The translations under genes were made by a program, and so were the position numbers. Shown here one piece after another: positions 29,420 to 38,339 of a stretch of 64,000 nt of DNA (the first letter of the stretch is position 1; each line of letters begins with the position of its first letter). The notes under the pieces are model-generated. The model had not been told where the DNA came from, ran no database searches, and was given only the letters and a program-made list of their open reading frames with translations. Location: contig OX337232.1 in assembly GCA_946965045.2 (NCBI GenBank), positions 3,596,001 to 3,660,000 of the forward strand, read 5' to 3'. Origin of the DNA: Epithemia pelagica (lineage: Eukaryota > Bacillariophyta > Bacillariophyceae > Surirellales > Surirellaceae).

Positions 29420-31717
29420 GTCTCTTGTGACCGGGGGGGGGGGGGGGGGACCCTTCGTTCGGGTTCTCTCTTCGGTGTTGTTCGTTTCGAACAATCTAGT
29501 TTTGAGTCGTTATGTCGGGGCATTTTTGGCACTGGGCAGCGTGTGTGTGTTCGCTCCGACTGTTCGGTTGCGTCCCATACGGCTCGGAAACAAGAATGGG
29601 CTTCTTTGGTGGGGGACGATGCCACCTGCATTTTTATTCGGGGCGGTAGTGTGTCCACGAATTCCGATACCGCGGATACGGTTTTCAGTCATCCCATTCT
29701 TCCGGGAGCTTGTGTCCGTGATTTGGATTGGAGTGAGATGGAACTGAGTCCGCGATCCCTCGAGAGTTGGCAGGCCACGTTCGCCTCTTTACGTCAAGTC
29801 GCATCCGAGGAAGGTGAGGGTGTGGATCTCACAATTGCTGCCAAAGTCATGGCAAATACGAAAGGTGAAGTCAAGTTTGCTGCCATGACACCTAAACCTA
29901 GCAAGCGTGCTAAGGTCGAAACAGTGTCTAGTAGTGATAGTGAGGATGAAATGGAACTCCTGGAAGGAGGCCATCCTCGTACTCCGGCAGGTCGTTCATC
30001 GATTCCATGGAAAGAGGTCCCTTTGGACATTGGCTCACAGCAAGCGACACCGTCGGTCAAGGTCTTGCAAGGTGGAGCGTGGAGCAATTTGGTAGAGAAT
30101 GTTAACCATCTCAAAGCCGATTGTCAACGCGCGTCCCACAAGAGAAAGGTAATGGAGGAAATGCAAGAAGAAGCGATTGAACAGCTGAACGTTAAGCTGT
30201 CGGTGTTGCATGCGTTGTTGGGGGTACGGCCTGCGGAATTTGGTACAGATTCGGCGTTTTCGGTCCTCAAGCACTGTGTTGAAACAGTACAAACAGTACG
30301 AGAATTGTTGAATCAGAAGCAGAGCCACCAGAGGATGGACGCTTCACTGGTGGCTAAGGTTGAGGAGCTGGATCGCAAGATGGATGTTGTTCAGGGTTCC
30401 TCGAAGTCGATGGTTCAAGGGGAGCTTGACAAATTCTTTGCTGACCAGAGCGAATTTCGTCAACAGTTTGTGAATCCTACGTTGACTCTTTTGTCTCGGT
30501 CGTCGAGTAACAATGCTGACCCAGGAGGAAAATGGGCCCAGATGTTTGAGAATCTCCAAGCACGAATGGATGCAATGGAGCGAGGTGGCGCTTCGGCCTC
30601 AACCGCGCCGTCGGGTGGATTGTCGACTGGTGGGGTTGGAAGTTTTGGATGGATGTCGGGAGGAGGTTCAGTTGGAGCGGCTGCAAGTGCGCCAACGGGA
30701 GCCACCGGGATGCTGACAGGATCTACCGGCTCGGCACTCGCAGATGCTATGGCCGAGCTGCGCCGTATGAAGGAAGAGTTGCAGGAAGTCAAAATGGGAA
30801 TTAGTGATCTGCAGGAGCAAGTAGACAATGAGGCGATTACGGTGGGATCCATCGTGTTTCCATCTCGTACTTTCTGTGTGTCTTGGCTTACCTTGCACCA
30901 CGCAGAAAGCGATCCGCATGTTTTCGTTGACGCTGTCTCGTTGTTGTCGTTGGCGACGTCGGATATGAGTTTGGACGAAGATCGAGCGGCCAACAAACGC
31001 GCAACAACAGCAAAGGTGAGAGATAAGACCCCTTATCACACGGCGTATATTGCGTCATTCAATCTAGACGTACCTTCTTTGCTGGGTAAAGGGACAGATC
31101 AGAGTCAGACCACGAACTCGCGAGCTCTGGGAGGCGTTCCGAAGTTTGAAGACTTTCACCCTCCGTCAAGGCGCGAGGGAATCCATCAGCGGATCCTTGA
31201 TCATGTACGGGATGGGAGGCAGACTCTTGAGCAAGCAATTGGTGAATTGTTTGCCTTTGGAACAGCGCCGTCGAGTGTGGCCAAGGAAATGTTGCATTTG
31301 AGTAAGGCCTTTTGGGATGACCTTTGTCACTGGATGGTACGATACCATCAACAGGTCCAGGCCGAGAGTGAAGCCAGCGAGCAGGAGGTTTGGATCCTCA
31401 TCTCGCATTGCGTGCGGGCGGTGTTTAAGAGCCTTAGAGAGGCTCGTGCTCCGGGCAGAGCATCAAATACCCCAGCTGGCATGTTGTGGGGGACCTTGAA
31501 AGCTCATGACGTGATGAAGGAGTACAGAGCTGCCGAATTCAGCGGCCATCCCAAGATAGCACTCATTTTGCACGAACACTTGATTCGGTTCGCGACCCCA
31601 CGTTCGAAATTCGATACACTTAAGTCAAGTCTGGAAGAACGGTTGGAAAAGCTGCAACGGTCAGTAAATGCGGCGGTGTCGGCAACTAACAAGGCGAGCA
31701 AGAAAGAAAAGTCGTGA
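29420..31717 (+). CDS. ORF1 (gag-like) of the intact YR retrotransposon
   Basis: Open frame of about 765 codons ending at TGA 31715-31717. No ATG occurs early in this frame. The nearest upstream ATG (29361) is in a different frame and is joined to it only if the G17 tract at 29433-29449 changes length or the ribosome slips. The protein has an acidic Ser patch (SSSDSEDEMELLEGG) and long helical, probably coiled-coil stretches (around NHLKADCQRASHKRKVMEEMQEEA and LDRKMDVVQGSSKSM). A Gly/Ala/Ser-rich region follows, and then a C-terminal motif WGTLKAHDVMKEYRAAEF..HP. The relative downstream conserves this last motif (YGVLRTHDVMAEY..ARF), which identifies both as the same ORF1 family. Probably the nucleocapsid or RNA-binding structural protein. 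No zinc knuckle was seen. Confidence 0.75.
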   Translation, partial: VSCDRGGGGGTLRSGSLFGVVRFEQSSFESLCRGIFGTGQRVCVRSDCSVASHTARKQEWASLVGDDATCIFIRGGSVSTNSDTADTVFSHPILPGACVRDLDWSEMELSPRSLESWQATFASLRQVASEEGEGVDLTIAAKVMANTKGEVKFAAMTPKPSKRAKVETVSSSDSEDEMELLEGGHPRTPAGRSSIPWKEVPLDIGSQQATPSVKVLQGGAWSNLVENVNHLKADCQRASHKRKVMEEMQEEAIEQLNVKLSVLHALLGVRPAEFGTDSAFSVLKHCVETVQTVRELLNQKQSHQRMDASLVAKVEELDRKMDVVQGSSKSMVQGELDKFFADQSEFRQQFVNPTLTLLSRSSSNNADPGGKWAQMFENLQARMDAMERGGASASTAPSGGLSTGGVGSFGWMSGGGSVGAAASAPTGATGMLTGSTGSALADAMAELRRMKEELQEVKMGISDLQEQVDNEAITVGSIVFPSRTFCVSWLTLHHAESDPHVFVDAVSLLSLATSDMSLDEDRAANKRATTAKVRDKTPYHTAYIASFNLDVPSLLGKGTDQSQTTNSRALGGVPKFEDFHPPSRREGIHQRILDHVRDGRQTLEQAIGELFAFGTAPSSVAKEMLHLSKAFWDDLCHWMVRYHQQVQAESEASEQEVWILISHCVRAVFKSLREARAPGRASNTPAGMLWGTLKAHDVMKEYRAAEFSGHPKIALILHEHLIRFATPRSKFDTLKSSLEERLEKLQRSVNAAVSATNKASKKEKS
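29433..29449 (+). repeat. G17 homopolymer in the 5' part of ORF1
   Basis: Seventeen consecutive G. It separates the only nearby ATG (29361, frame 3) from the long ORF1 frame (frame 2); one extra G would put them in register. The related element has a G14 tract at the matching place, where the frames are already aligned. Confidence 0.85.
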
Positions 31718-31792
31718 GAAGTGAGTCCGTGGGAGGTTGTGGCAATATCTCAGAGGAAAGATAGGAAACGTGGACGGGAGGTTGGCGAGAAA

Positions 31793-34700
31793 ATGAATGT
31801 GGAGAGCCGAGAGTTAGCGAAGGGCTCGTTGTTGAAACGTAAAGTAGATATGATCGACGCAAGTGACGAGTCGCTAACTGGAGTTGCGGAACAGAAGACT
31901 GGGCGGATGAGAGTAGGGAAAGGAAAGTGGCGAATAGGCATAGCAAGTATTGGAACCCCCTTTTGGTTTTGGGCGGTGACATCGCTTGGCTGTGTAAAGT
32001 GGATTGATGTGTTGGATGTAGATGACATTGGCGACGAAACTGGAGCTTCTGAATGGCGAGAGCTGTTGATCCCGTTAGAGCAGAAACTGACGAAGAACCG
32101 AGGTTCGAAAAAACAGCGAATTGAATTCCAGGAGTCGCAGGAGTGGAATAGACGCTCGCTAGTTGATGTTGTCTTCTTTGAAGGGGGTATGTCACCGGGT
32201 CCATCTCACCCAGTTTGGAGCATGGAGACCGTCCAAGTAGTGGTGTGGATAGGCGGTCAAAAATGGTCGGGTCCTCCTTTAGAGGATCTTCGGCTAGAGA
32301 AATGGTCAAAAGGGGTGATGAAGATTCCACATCAGGATCTTGGAGGTGTCACCGATTTGGTTTCTTGGATCCATTTTGCAGAGCGTACTCAAGGACCATC
32401 GAAGGAACAGTGCAAGGACATGCCAAGGTTCGTTGATTGTTGGGCCGATTTCCTCGATGATGGTTTAAGGAAGACAACTATGCGGGGAGTGATCGATCCC
32501 ACGGTCCACGGTAGAGAATGTAAATTATCTGTGGAGTGTGTACGAGGAGCACGTCCTTCATCGATGATTGTGAACCGCAAGCTGAGATGGAAGATTGACA
32601 GGTTCATAGAGCATACGTTGCCAAGTGTATTTGCATCAACAGGTCTCGTAAAGCGGCGGCTTACTCCGAAGGAAATCGCGATTACAATGGACTTTCCGGC
32701 TGGTCTCCATAAACGAGGATCGGATTCGGAATTGGCTCGTTGGTTGGATGATGTGTCGGTTCCCTTCAAGGTTAGAGTGCAAGTTGTTAATTCGTTGCGT
32801 GAATGGACGAGAGAATCGAAGGAAGGGTTCACAGAAGATGTGAAAATCAGGAAAGATGAGGGTTGTCTGGATCGAAACGGTTTACTCAAGGAAGAGGATG
32901 AGTGCCCCGATGAAACACGAATGACGGAAGACGAGATACCTTTGTATTCGATTCCCGACAGTGAGGAAGGGGGTGGCTCTCTCAACACCGAGGAAAGGCG
33001 TGAGGACAGAAACCTGAAAGCAACAAAATCAGACGATGCAAAAATCCCGACTTACCTTTGGGACAATCGTATCTGTCAAAAATTGGGAATCCAGAATGAA
33101 GGTAAACGGTTGGAAGTGGTCGACGCGCTGAATTCGATTCGCAAGGGGGCGCTACGATATTGGAAGCGTCGTGTCTGCGCGGATTTCTGGTCGTGGTGGA
33201 AGAATCAAAAGTTTGACGATGACGAGGAAGAAGTGCGAGATCAAACCATCAAAGCCGGACTCAGCGCTTTGGAGCATGCAGCGAGGTCATCCTGGTGGGA
33301 TTGGGACATGGGTTCTTCCCCTTTCTTCTGGAGGATGCCAGATTTGGGGTGGATGACGGAAATGAGAGACGGAGTCGCCCCCATGTGGATTGGACCGACA
33401 CCTGCATATCGGCGGCGTCAACATGCCAACCCGAATGAGGAGAGTAAAGCTTTGGAAAAGAAGAAGTTGACCAAAGTGAGGAAGCGGGGGTACATCGCGC
33501 CAACTCCAGGCATCAAATCACTTACCAGTTTCTTCTCAGTCCCGAAAGGGGAGGATGATATACGTATGGTTTATGACGGGACGAAGAGCGGTCTCAATGC
33601 GGCGCTCTTCTCTCCGTGGTTTGGTCTGGGAAATGTGAACGCTATGCTCCGTTCGATGGAAGGAAAAACATGGTCAGCAGATAATGATTTTGGTGAGATG
33701 TTCCTTAACTTTTGGGTTCATCCCGAGCTCAGATGTTATACGGGCATTGACATCACTGACCTGTTTCCGGAGGAATTGAAAGAACGTTGCGGACGCACAA
33801 GAATCTGGGAAGCATGGACGAGATGTGCGATGGGCCTCACAACTTCGCCCTACCAAACGACCCAGTGTGCCCAACGTGTAAAAAGGATAATTTTCGGAGA
33901 CCGGTCTGATCCTGAAAACATATTTGGCTGGGTTGACGTGAGGTTGAATTTGCCGGGGGATACAGACTATGACCCATCGCTGCCATGGATCAGTAAGATA
34001 AATGCGAATGGAGACATCGCGGCGGATGTCCACCCATACGTTGATGACTTACGTGAGACAGCTCCCTCGGAAGAGGAAGCCTGGCTGGCGGCGAGCAAAA
34101 TGGCAAAGGGAGCGGCGTTCTTTGGGTTACAGGATGCCGCAAGGAAACGAAGAGAGCCGAGCAAATCGCCGGGTGCTTGGGCTGGAGCCATTGTTGAAAC
34201 TGGTAATGATGGACGAGTATACAAGACTGTGGCTCAGGATCGCTGGAACAAGACAAAGGCTCACGTCGAAAGGTTGAGTGAATGGGCGGAATCGCCAGAA
34301 CGGATCAATCGAAAGGAACTCGAGCGCATACGAGGATTCCTTGTGTACGTGTCGCTTACTTACGACATTATGGTCCCCTATCTCAAGGGAATCCATTTGA
34401 CTTTGGAGTCATGGAGACAGGACCAAGATGGAGAGGGTTGGCGATTGCCTGAAAAAGATCGCAGAAAGCGAGCTTGTGAATGGAAGGAAAAGGCGAGTGA
34501 GATTCCGCCAGATACTGTCGCAAAGGTCCCGAGGTATGATGGGGATATCGCCGCCCTTATGGAACTTACGAAGGATAAAACACCGCCAAGAATCTTAGCG
34601 AGACCTCTCAAAGGCTCCAAGGCTGCCATTTTATTTGGGGACGCCTCCGGAGAGGGATTCGGCTCGTCGTTATGGATCTATGGATCAAGCACCGTAGAAA

Positions 34701-35569
34701 CAGAACATGGGCTTTGGACAAGGGCATACGGAGCCAGGTCATCGAATTTCCGCGAGTTGTACAACCTGGTTCTGCGCCTCGAGGCCTTGGTGGACAATGG
34801 AACCATTGAGCATGGTTCCGAAGTCTTTATGTTCACAGACAACTCGACGGCGGAGGCTGCCTTTTACAGGGGAACTTCGTCGACCAAGTTGTTGTATGAG
34901 CTAGTGTTGAGAACCAAAAGAATGGAGATGCGAGGTTGCATTTTTCTCCGTGTCGTCTGGGTGGCAGGCACACGGATGATTGAGCAGGGCACGGATGGGC
35001 TCTCGAGAGGTGACTTAATGACAGGAGTCATGGCCGGGAGTGATATGTTGTTGTATGTGCCCCTCAATAAGACCGTTGAAGAACGGCAGAGTGGGGTTGT
35101 GGATTGGATCACAAACAAAGCCACAACGCTCTCATTCTGGAAGACTCTCTCTGCGCAAGATTGGTTCGATCAAGCGTTTGAACAAGGAAATTTCGTGTGG
35201 ATTCCGCCTCCTGCTATTGCAGATGTTGCGGTGGATCAATTGTGCGAGGCGAGACACGTGCGCACACACTCTGCCCATGTTTTTATTTGCCCTGCGCTCA
35301 TGTCGAATCGTTGGAGGAAGAAGTTGGGAAAGGTCGCCGACTTTGTGCTTTATATCCCAGTTGGCTGTGAACTTTGGTCAAAGTCTCAACACGAACCGTT
35401 GATTGTTGCCTTTTTGTGCCCTTTTTTAAGCAGGAAACCTTGGCAGGTCAAGCGAGCAAAAGGCTTACTGGACACGGTGGACGGGGAACTGTCTGAGTTG
35501 TGGCCATCCGGTACAGCCGTTGTCGGGAATCTGTTGCGCAAATTATGGACATACACGGGGCACGAGTAG
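31793..35569 (+). CDS. ORF2: reverse transcriptase-RNase H of the intact YR retrotransposon
   Basis: About 1,258 residues from the first ATG. The frame is continuous with ORF1 across the single TGA at 31715, so an ORF1-ORF2 readthrough product is possible. The N-terminal 560 or so residues are of unknown function but conserved in the second element (for example RRLTPKE and SWWDWDMGSSPFFWR). The reverse transcriptase follows, with VPKGEDDIRMVYDGTKSGLN, the DNDFGEMFLNF block and the catalytic YVDD (34037-34048). The RNase H region has GDASGEGFGSS, SNFREL and FTDNST, and closes with GTDGLSRGD. The C-terminal 180 residues are unassigned. It ends with TAG, one base before the ORF3 ATG. Confidence 0.9.
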   Translation: MNVESRELAKGSLLKRKVDMIDASDESLTGVAEQKTGRMRVGKGKWRIGIASIGTPFWFWAVTSLGCVKWIDVLDVDDIGDETGASEWRELLIPLEQKLTKNRGSKKQRIEFQESQEWNRRSLVDVVFFEGGMSPGPSHPVWSMETVQVVVWIGGQKWSGPPLEDLRLEKWSKGVMKIPHQDLGGVTDLVSWIHFAERTQGPSKEQCKDMPRFVDCWADFLDDGLRKTTMRGVIDPTVHGRECKLSVECVRGARPSSMIVNRKLRWKIDRFIEHTLPSVFASTGLVKRRLTPKEIAITMDFPAGLHKRGSDSELARWLDDVSVPFKVRVQVVNSLREWTRESKEGFTEDVKIRKDEGCLDRNGLLKEEDECPDETRMTEDEIPLYSIPDSEEGGGSLNTEERREDRNLKATKSDDAKIPTYLWDNRICQKLGIQNEGKRLEVVDALNSIRKGALRYWKRRVCADFWSWWKNQKFDDDEEEVRDQTIKAGLSALEHAARSSWWDWDMGSSPFFWRMPDLGWMTEMRDGVAPMWIGPTPAYRRRQHANPNEESKALEKKKLTKVRKRGYIAPTPGIKSLTSFFSVPKGEDDIRMVYDGTKSGLNAALFSPWFGLGNVNAMLRSMEGKTWSADNDFGEMFLNFWVHPELRCYTGIDITDLFPEELKERCGRTRIWEAWTRCAMGLTTSPYQTTQCAQRVKRIIFGDRSDPENIFGWVDVRLNLPGDTDYDPSLPWISKINANGDIAADVHPYVDDLRETAPSEEEAWLAASKMAKGAAFFGLQDAARKRREPSKSPGAWAGAIVETGNDGRVYKTVAQDRWNKTKAHVERLSEWAESPERINRKELERIRGFLVYVSLTYDIMVPYLKGIHLTLESWRQDQDGEGWRLPEKDRRKRACEWKEKASEIPPDTVAKVPRYDGDIAALMELTKDKTPPRILARPLKGSKAAILFGDASGEGFGSSLWIYGSSTVETEHGLWTRAYGARSSNFRELYNLVLRLEALVDNGTIEHGSEVFMFTDNSTAEAAFYRGTSSTKLLYELVLRTKRMEMRGCIFLRVVWVAGTRMIEQGTDGLSRGDLMTGVMAGSDMLLYVPLNKTVEERQSGVVDWITNKATTLSFWKTLSAQDWFDQAFEQGNFVWIPPPAIADVAVDQLCEARHVRTHSAHVFICPALMSNRWRKKLGKVADFVLYIPVGCELWSKSQHEPLIVAFLCPFLSRKPWQVKRAKGLLDTVDGELSELWPSGTAVVGNLLRKLWTYTGHE

Positions 35570-35570
35570 A

Positions 35571-36977
35571 ATGTGTAAAAGCATTTGGCATGCAAGTTGT
35601 TACGCCAAATTGGAACATGATACCTTCCCGGTGTTTGAAGCCGCAGATTTGGATGATGCTCTGTTGGACGAAGAGTTGCATGGGGAGATGGAAGATGACT
35701 CCAGGCGATTTCAGGAGGCGAGAGTCGGGGACGACCTGATGTGTCCTTTCCAATGCGACGAATGCTCCTTTTACAACTTGCAAGGGCGATTCGCTGCGGA
35801 TCGAGAGCAAGACAAGATTTTGAAGTTGTGTATTCGACGGGCGAACTTGGATGCGTTTTGGTCGCAAGAAAGGAGCACGGTAGAGAAAAACTGGAGAGAG
35901 ATGAAAGGGCTGCTGGAAATCGGGAACACGATAGGTTTGGATCACCCTCTTCCGAATAGAGGTCCAATGCCGCTCGGAGACACGCAAGGATTGAATGTGG
36001 CGTGCCTTATGCTGATGAAAACTTTACGAGAAGGACGGAACTCAAAACGGATTCAATTTGAGACGGCCAGGAAGGTTCGGTCTGTGGTGTCAAATTTCTG
36101 CCACACGTTGCCAGGAGGAAGTGGATTGTCGGCCGTGGGCCAAGGGGACAGAGGTGGATTGTTTTTTAGCGCCAGTTCAACAAACTCCTACTGGTTCCGA
36201 CGATTCATGGCAGGCTGCCATCGTCGCATGGGAGATGTTTGGATTCCGGATCAGGCCGTAACTTTGGATGAGATCTTGGCTGGGCTGGCAATCCTTGAAG
36301 AAGAATGGCAAGGTGGTGTCACGGGTCAGAGAAAGCGGGAGGTGGCGTTGACAGGTGCCTTGGTTGTGGTTGGATTCGCAGCCGCCCTGCGAGGAGAAGA
36401 GATCCCACAAATTGATGTGGGACTGATGAGGAAATACTGGGAAGAAGGACTCAATTACCAACGAAAAAGACACGTACCGTTGGCTCTTGCTGGACGTTTC
36501 AAACAGACGAGCGGAACCTTTCGGATTTACATCCAACCGCTGTGCGATCGAACAAGTTCGGGCATTGAAATAAGAGTCTGGTTGGAAAGAGCAATACGGA
36601 GTCTCGAAGAGGTCAAGATAAGGACGGGCCCGATGTTTCGGATGTCTACAAAACAAGGCAAGATCAAGCGTGCGTCCGTGGGAGATCTCGACATACTGTT
36701 TCACGCCCTTTGGAAAAGGGTACAGCACCGACACCCGCACTTGATAGTCGAGAGCACAAAGGTCGAGGAAGTGTTTAGTACTCGGCGTTCATTCAGAAGA
36801 GGAGCTACGACGGAAGCGCAGAACCGGGGCATTTCGAAAGATACGATCGAAATGAATAACCGATGGAAAAAACACCTGAAAGGAAGAGGGATACTTCCTT
36901 CTATGTCAATGATCGAGCGATACTCGGATGCCAAGGCCTCAGTCGAGGCGTTGGTTAAGTTTTCTGAAGGCTTGTAA
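35571..36977 (+). CDS. ORF3: tyrosine recombinase of the intact YR retrotransposon
   Basis: 468 residues from the ATG at 35571, which follows the ORF2 stop as TAGAATG; the frame is open further upstream to at least 35520, overlapping ORF2. The N-terminus has a Cys/His cluster (MCKSIWHASCY, then MCPFQCDEC) that could bind zinc. The catalytic domain has the first Arg in GFAAALRGEE and the box RRSFRRGATT (from 36783). The second catalytic Arg is present in that box, but the His of HxxR is Arg. NRWKK is followed by the nucleophile Tyr in MIERYSD (36921-36923). The enzyme should integrate the circular cDNA through the repeats. Family level is secure; activity with the His-to-Arg change is not known. 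Confidence 0.85.
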   Translation: MCKSIWHASCYAKLEHDTFPVFEAADLDDALLDEELHGEMEDDSRRFQEARVGDDLMCPFQCDECSFYNLQGRFAADREQDKILKLCIRRANLDAFWSQERSTVEKNWREMKGLLEIGNTIGLDHPLPNRGPMPLGDTQGLNVACLMLMKTLREGRNSKRIQFETARKVRSVVSNFCHTLPGGSGLSAVGQGDRGGLFFSASSTNSYWFRRFMAGCHRRMGDVWIPDQAVTLDEILAGLAILEEEWQGGVTGQRKREVALTGALVVVGFAAALRGEEIPQIDVGLMRKYWEEGLNYQRKRHVPLALAGRFKQTSGTFRIYIQPLCDRTSSGIEIRVWLERAIRSLEEVKIRTGPMFRMSTKQGKIKRASVGDLDILFHALWKRVQHRHPHLIVESTKVEEVFSTRRSFRRGATTEAQNRGISKDTIEMNNRWKKHLKGRGILPSMSMIERYSDAKASVEALVKFSEGL

Positions 36978-37052
36978 GAAAATCAGGGAGAAGGAGGAAA
37001 GGAAGAGGATTATGAATGAGAAATACGAAGGTTGAAGGAAAGACCAAACGGG

Positions 37053-37470
37053 GTGATGACTCGGCTATACTACTACCTCGGTGGTATACGTCTAGGTCGC
37101 TTGTTGTCCGTCAGCTGGCCTGTTTCATGGACTGGAAGTCTCTCTCCACGGTTGGTTGCTTGAGTGTGGCAACTCATTGCAGCTGACTTCTGCATCGCTG
37201 CGAAGATATTTCGAGGATGCGGTCTCACTTTGTGAGGAAAAGGAGTGGGGGTTCTGGTCTGGAGACACACTCGCCCACGGCAAACACAGTTTAGCAGATT
37301 CTGGAGATCTGCGACTGTGGCGCGATTACGGATCCTTCCTACGGATATGGGTGGGGGGCCATAACCCCCCCCCCAGCGTTGGTCAAGTACTTTAATATAG
37401 TTTTTCTAAGTGTGTAAGAATGTGAGAACGAGAAGGGTCGGTGTCCTCAGAAGAGAGAGGAACTAGTACC
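37053..37470 (+). repeat. Split direct repeat B1
   Basis: About 418 bp starting GTGATGACTCGGC and ending ACTAGTACC. Copies recur at 37698-38112 and 38340-38756. An internal GGGTGGGGGG-CCATAA-CCCCCC hairpin occurs near its 3' third; the C run is 10 long here. Confidence 0.9.
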
Positions 37471-37681
37471 GCATCGTACCGCCCCGGTCAAGAAGGGACC
37501 GACGGACGAACGATGAAGAGGACATCGATCCCAGTGAGATCTCAAGAGCAAGAAGTGGTTGGGATGGTCATTCCTATGACCGTCCCAACAAAAGTTCAGC
37601 AATCATAAATTGTTGGAAAGAAGAAGAGCACAGTCATCAAGGATTTGATCACCCATTGGTTCTGTGTATTCGCTTCTTTCG
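37471..37681 (+). repeat. Split direct repeat A2
   Basis: Second copy of the 211-bp A repeat. It is followed by the linker CCCACCCGCCCGCCCG (37682-37697), which joins it to B2. Confidence 0.9.
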
Positions 37682-37697
37682 CCCACCCGCCCGCCCG

Positions 37698-38112
37698 GTG
37701 ATGACTCGGCTATACTACTACCTCGGTGTTATACGTCTAGGTCGCTTGTTGTCCGTCAGCTGGCCTGTTTCATGGACTGGAAGTCTCTCTCCACGGTTGG
37801 TTGCTTGAGTGTGGCAACTCATTGCAGCTGACTTCTGCATCGCTGCGAAGATATTTCGAGGATGCGGTCTCACTTTGTGAGGAAAAGGAGTGGGGGTTCT
37901 GGTCTGGAGACACACTCGCCCACGGCAAACACAGTTTAGCAGATTCTGGAGATCTGCGACTGTGGCGCGATTACGGATCCTTCCTACGGATATGGGTGGG
38001 GGGCCATAACCCCCCCAGCGTTGGTCAAGTACTTTAATATAGTTTTTCTAAGTGTGTAAGAATGTGAGAACGAGAAGGGTCGGTGTCCTCAGAAGAGAGA
38101 GGAACTAGTACC
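37698..38112 (+). repeat. Split direct repeat B2
   Basis: Second copy of B. It differs from B1 and B3 by a G-to-T change in the GGTGGTATAC region (near 37729) and by a C7 instead of C10/C9 homopolymer. Confidence 0.9.
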
Positions 38113-38323
38113 GCATCGTACCGCCCCGGTCAAGAAGGGACCGACGGACGAACGATGAAGAGGACATCGATCCCAGTGAGATCTCAAGAGCAAGAAGTGG
38201 TTGGGATGGTCATTCCTATGACCGTCCCAACAAAAGTTCAGCAATCATAAATTGTTGGAAAGAAGAAGAGCACAGTCATCAAGGATTTGATCACCCATTG
38301 GTTCTGTGTATTCGCTTCTTTCG
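38113..38323 (+). repeat. Split direct repeat A3 (extra unit)
   Basis: Third copy of A, also followed by the 16-bp GC-rich linker. It is part of an additional A-B unit beyond the expected B1-A2-B2 plan. Confidence 0.9.
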
Positions 38324-38339
38324 CCCACCCGCCCGCCCG

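Noticed and set aside
31715-31717. UGA as selenocysteine or reassigned codon
   Set aside because: All host genes in the window that can be checked use TGA, TAA or TAG as stops, and no SECIS-like hairpin was recognised. Readthrough or reinitiation is simpler.
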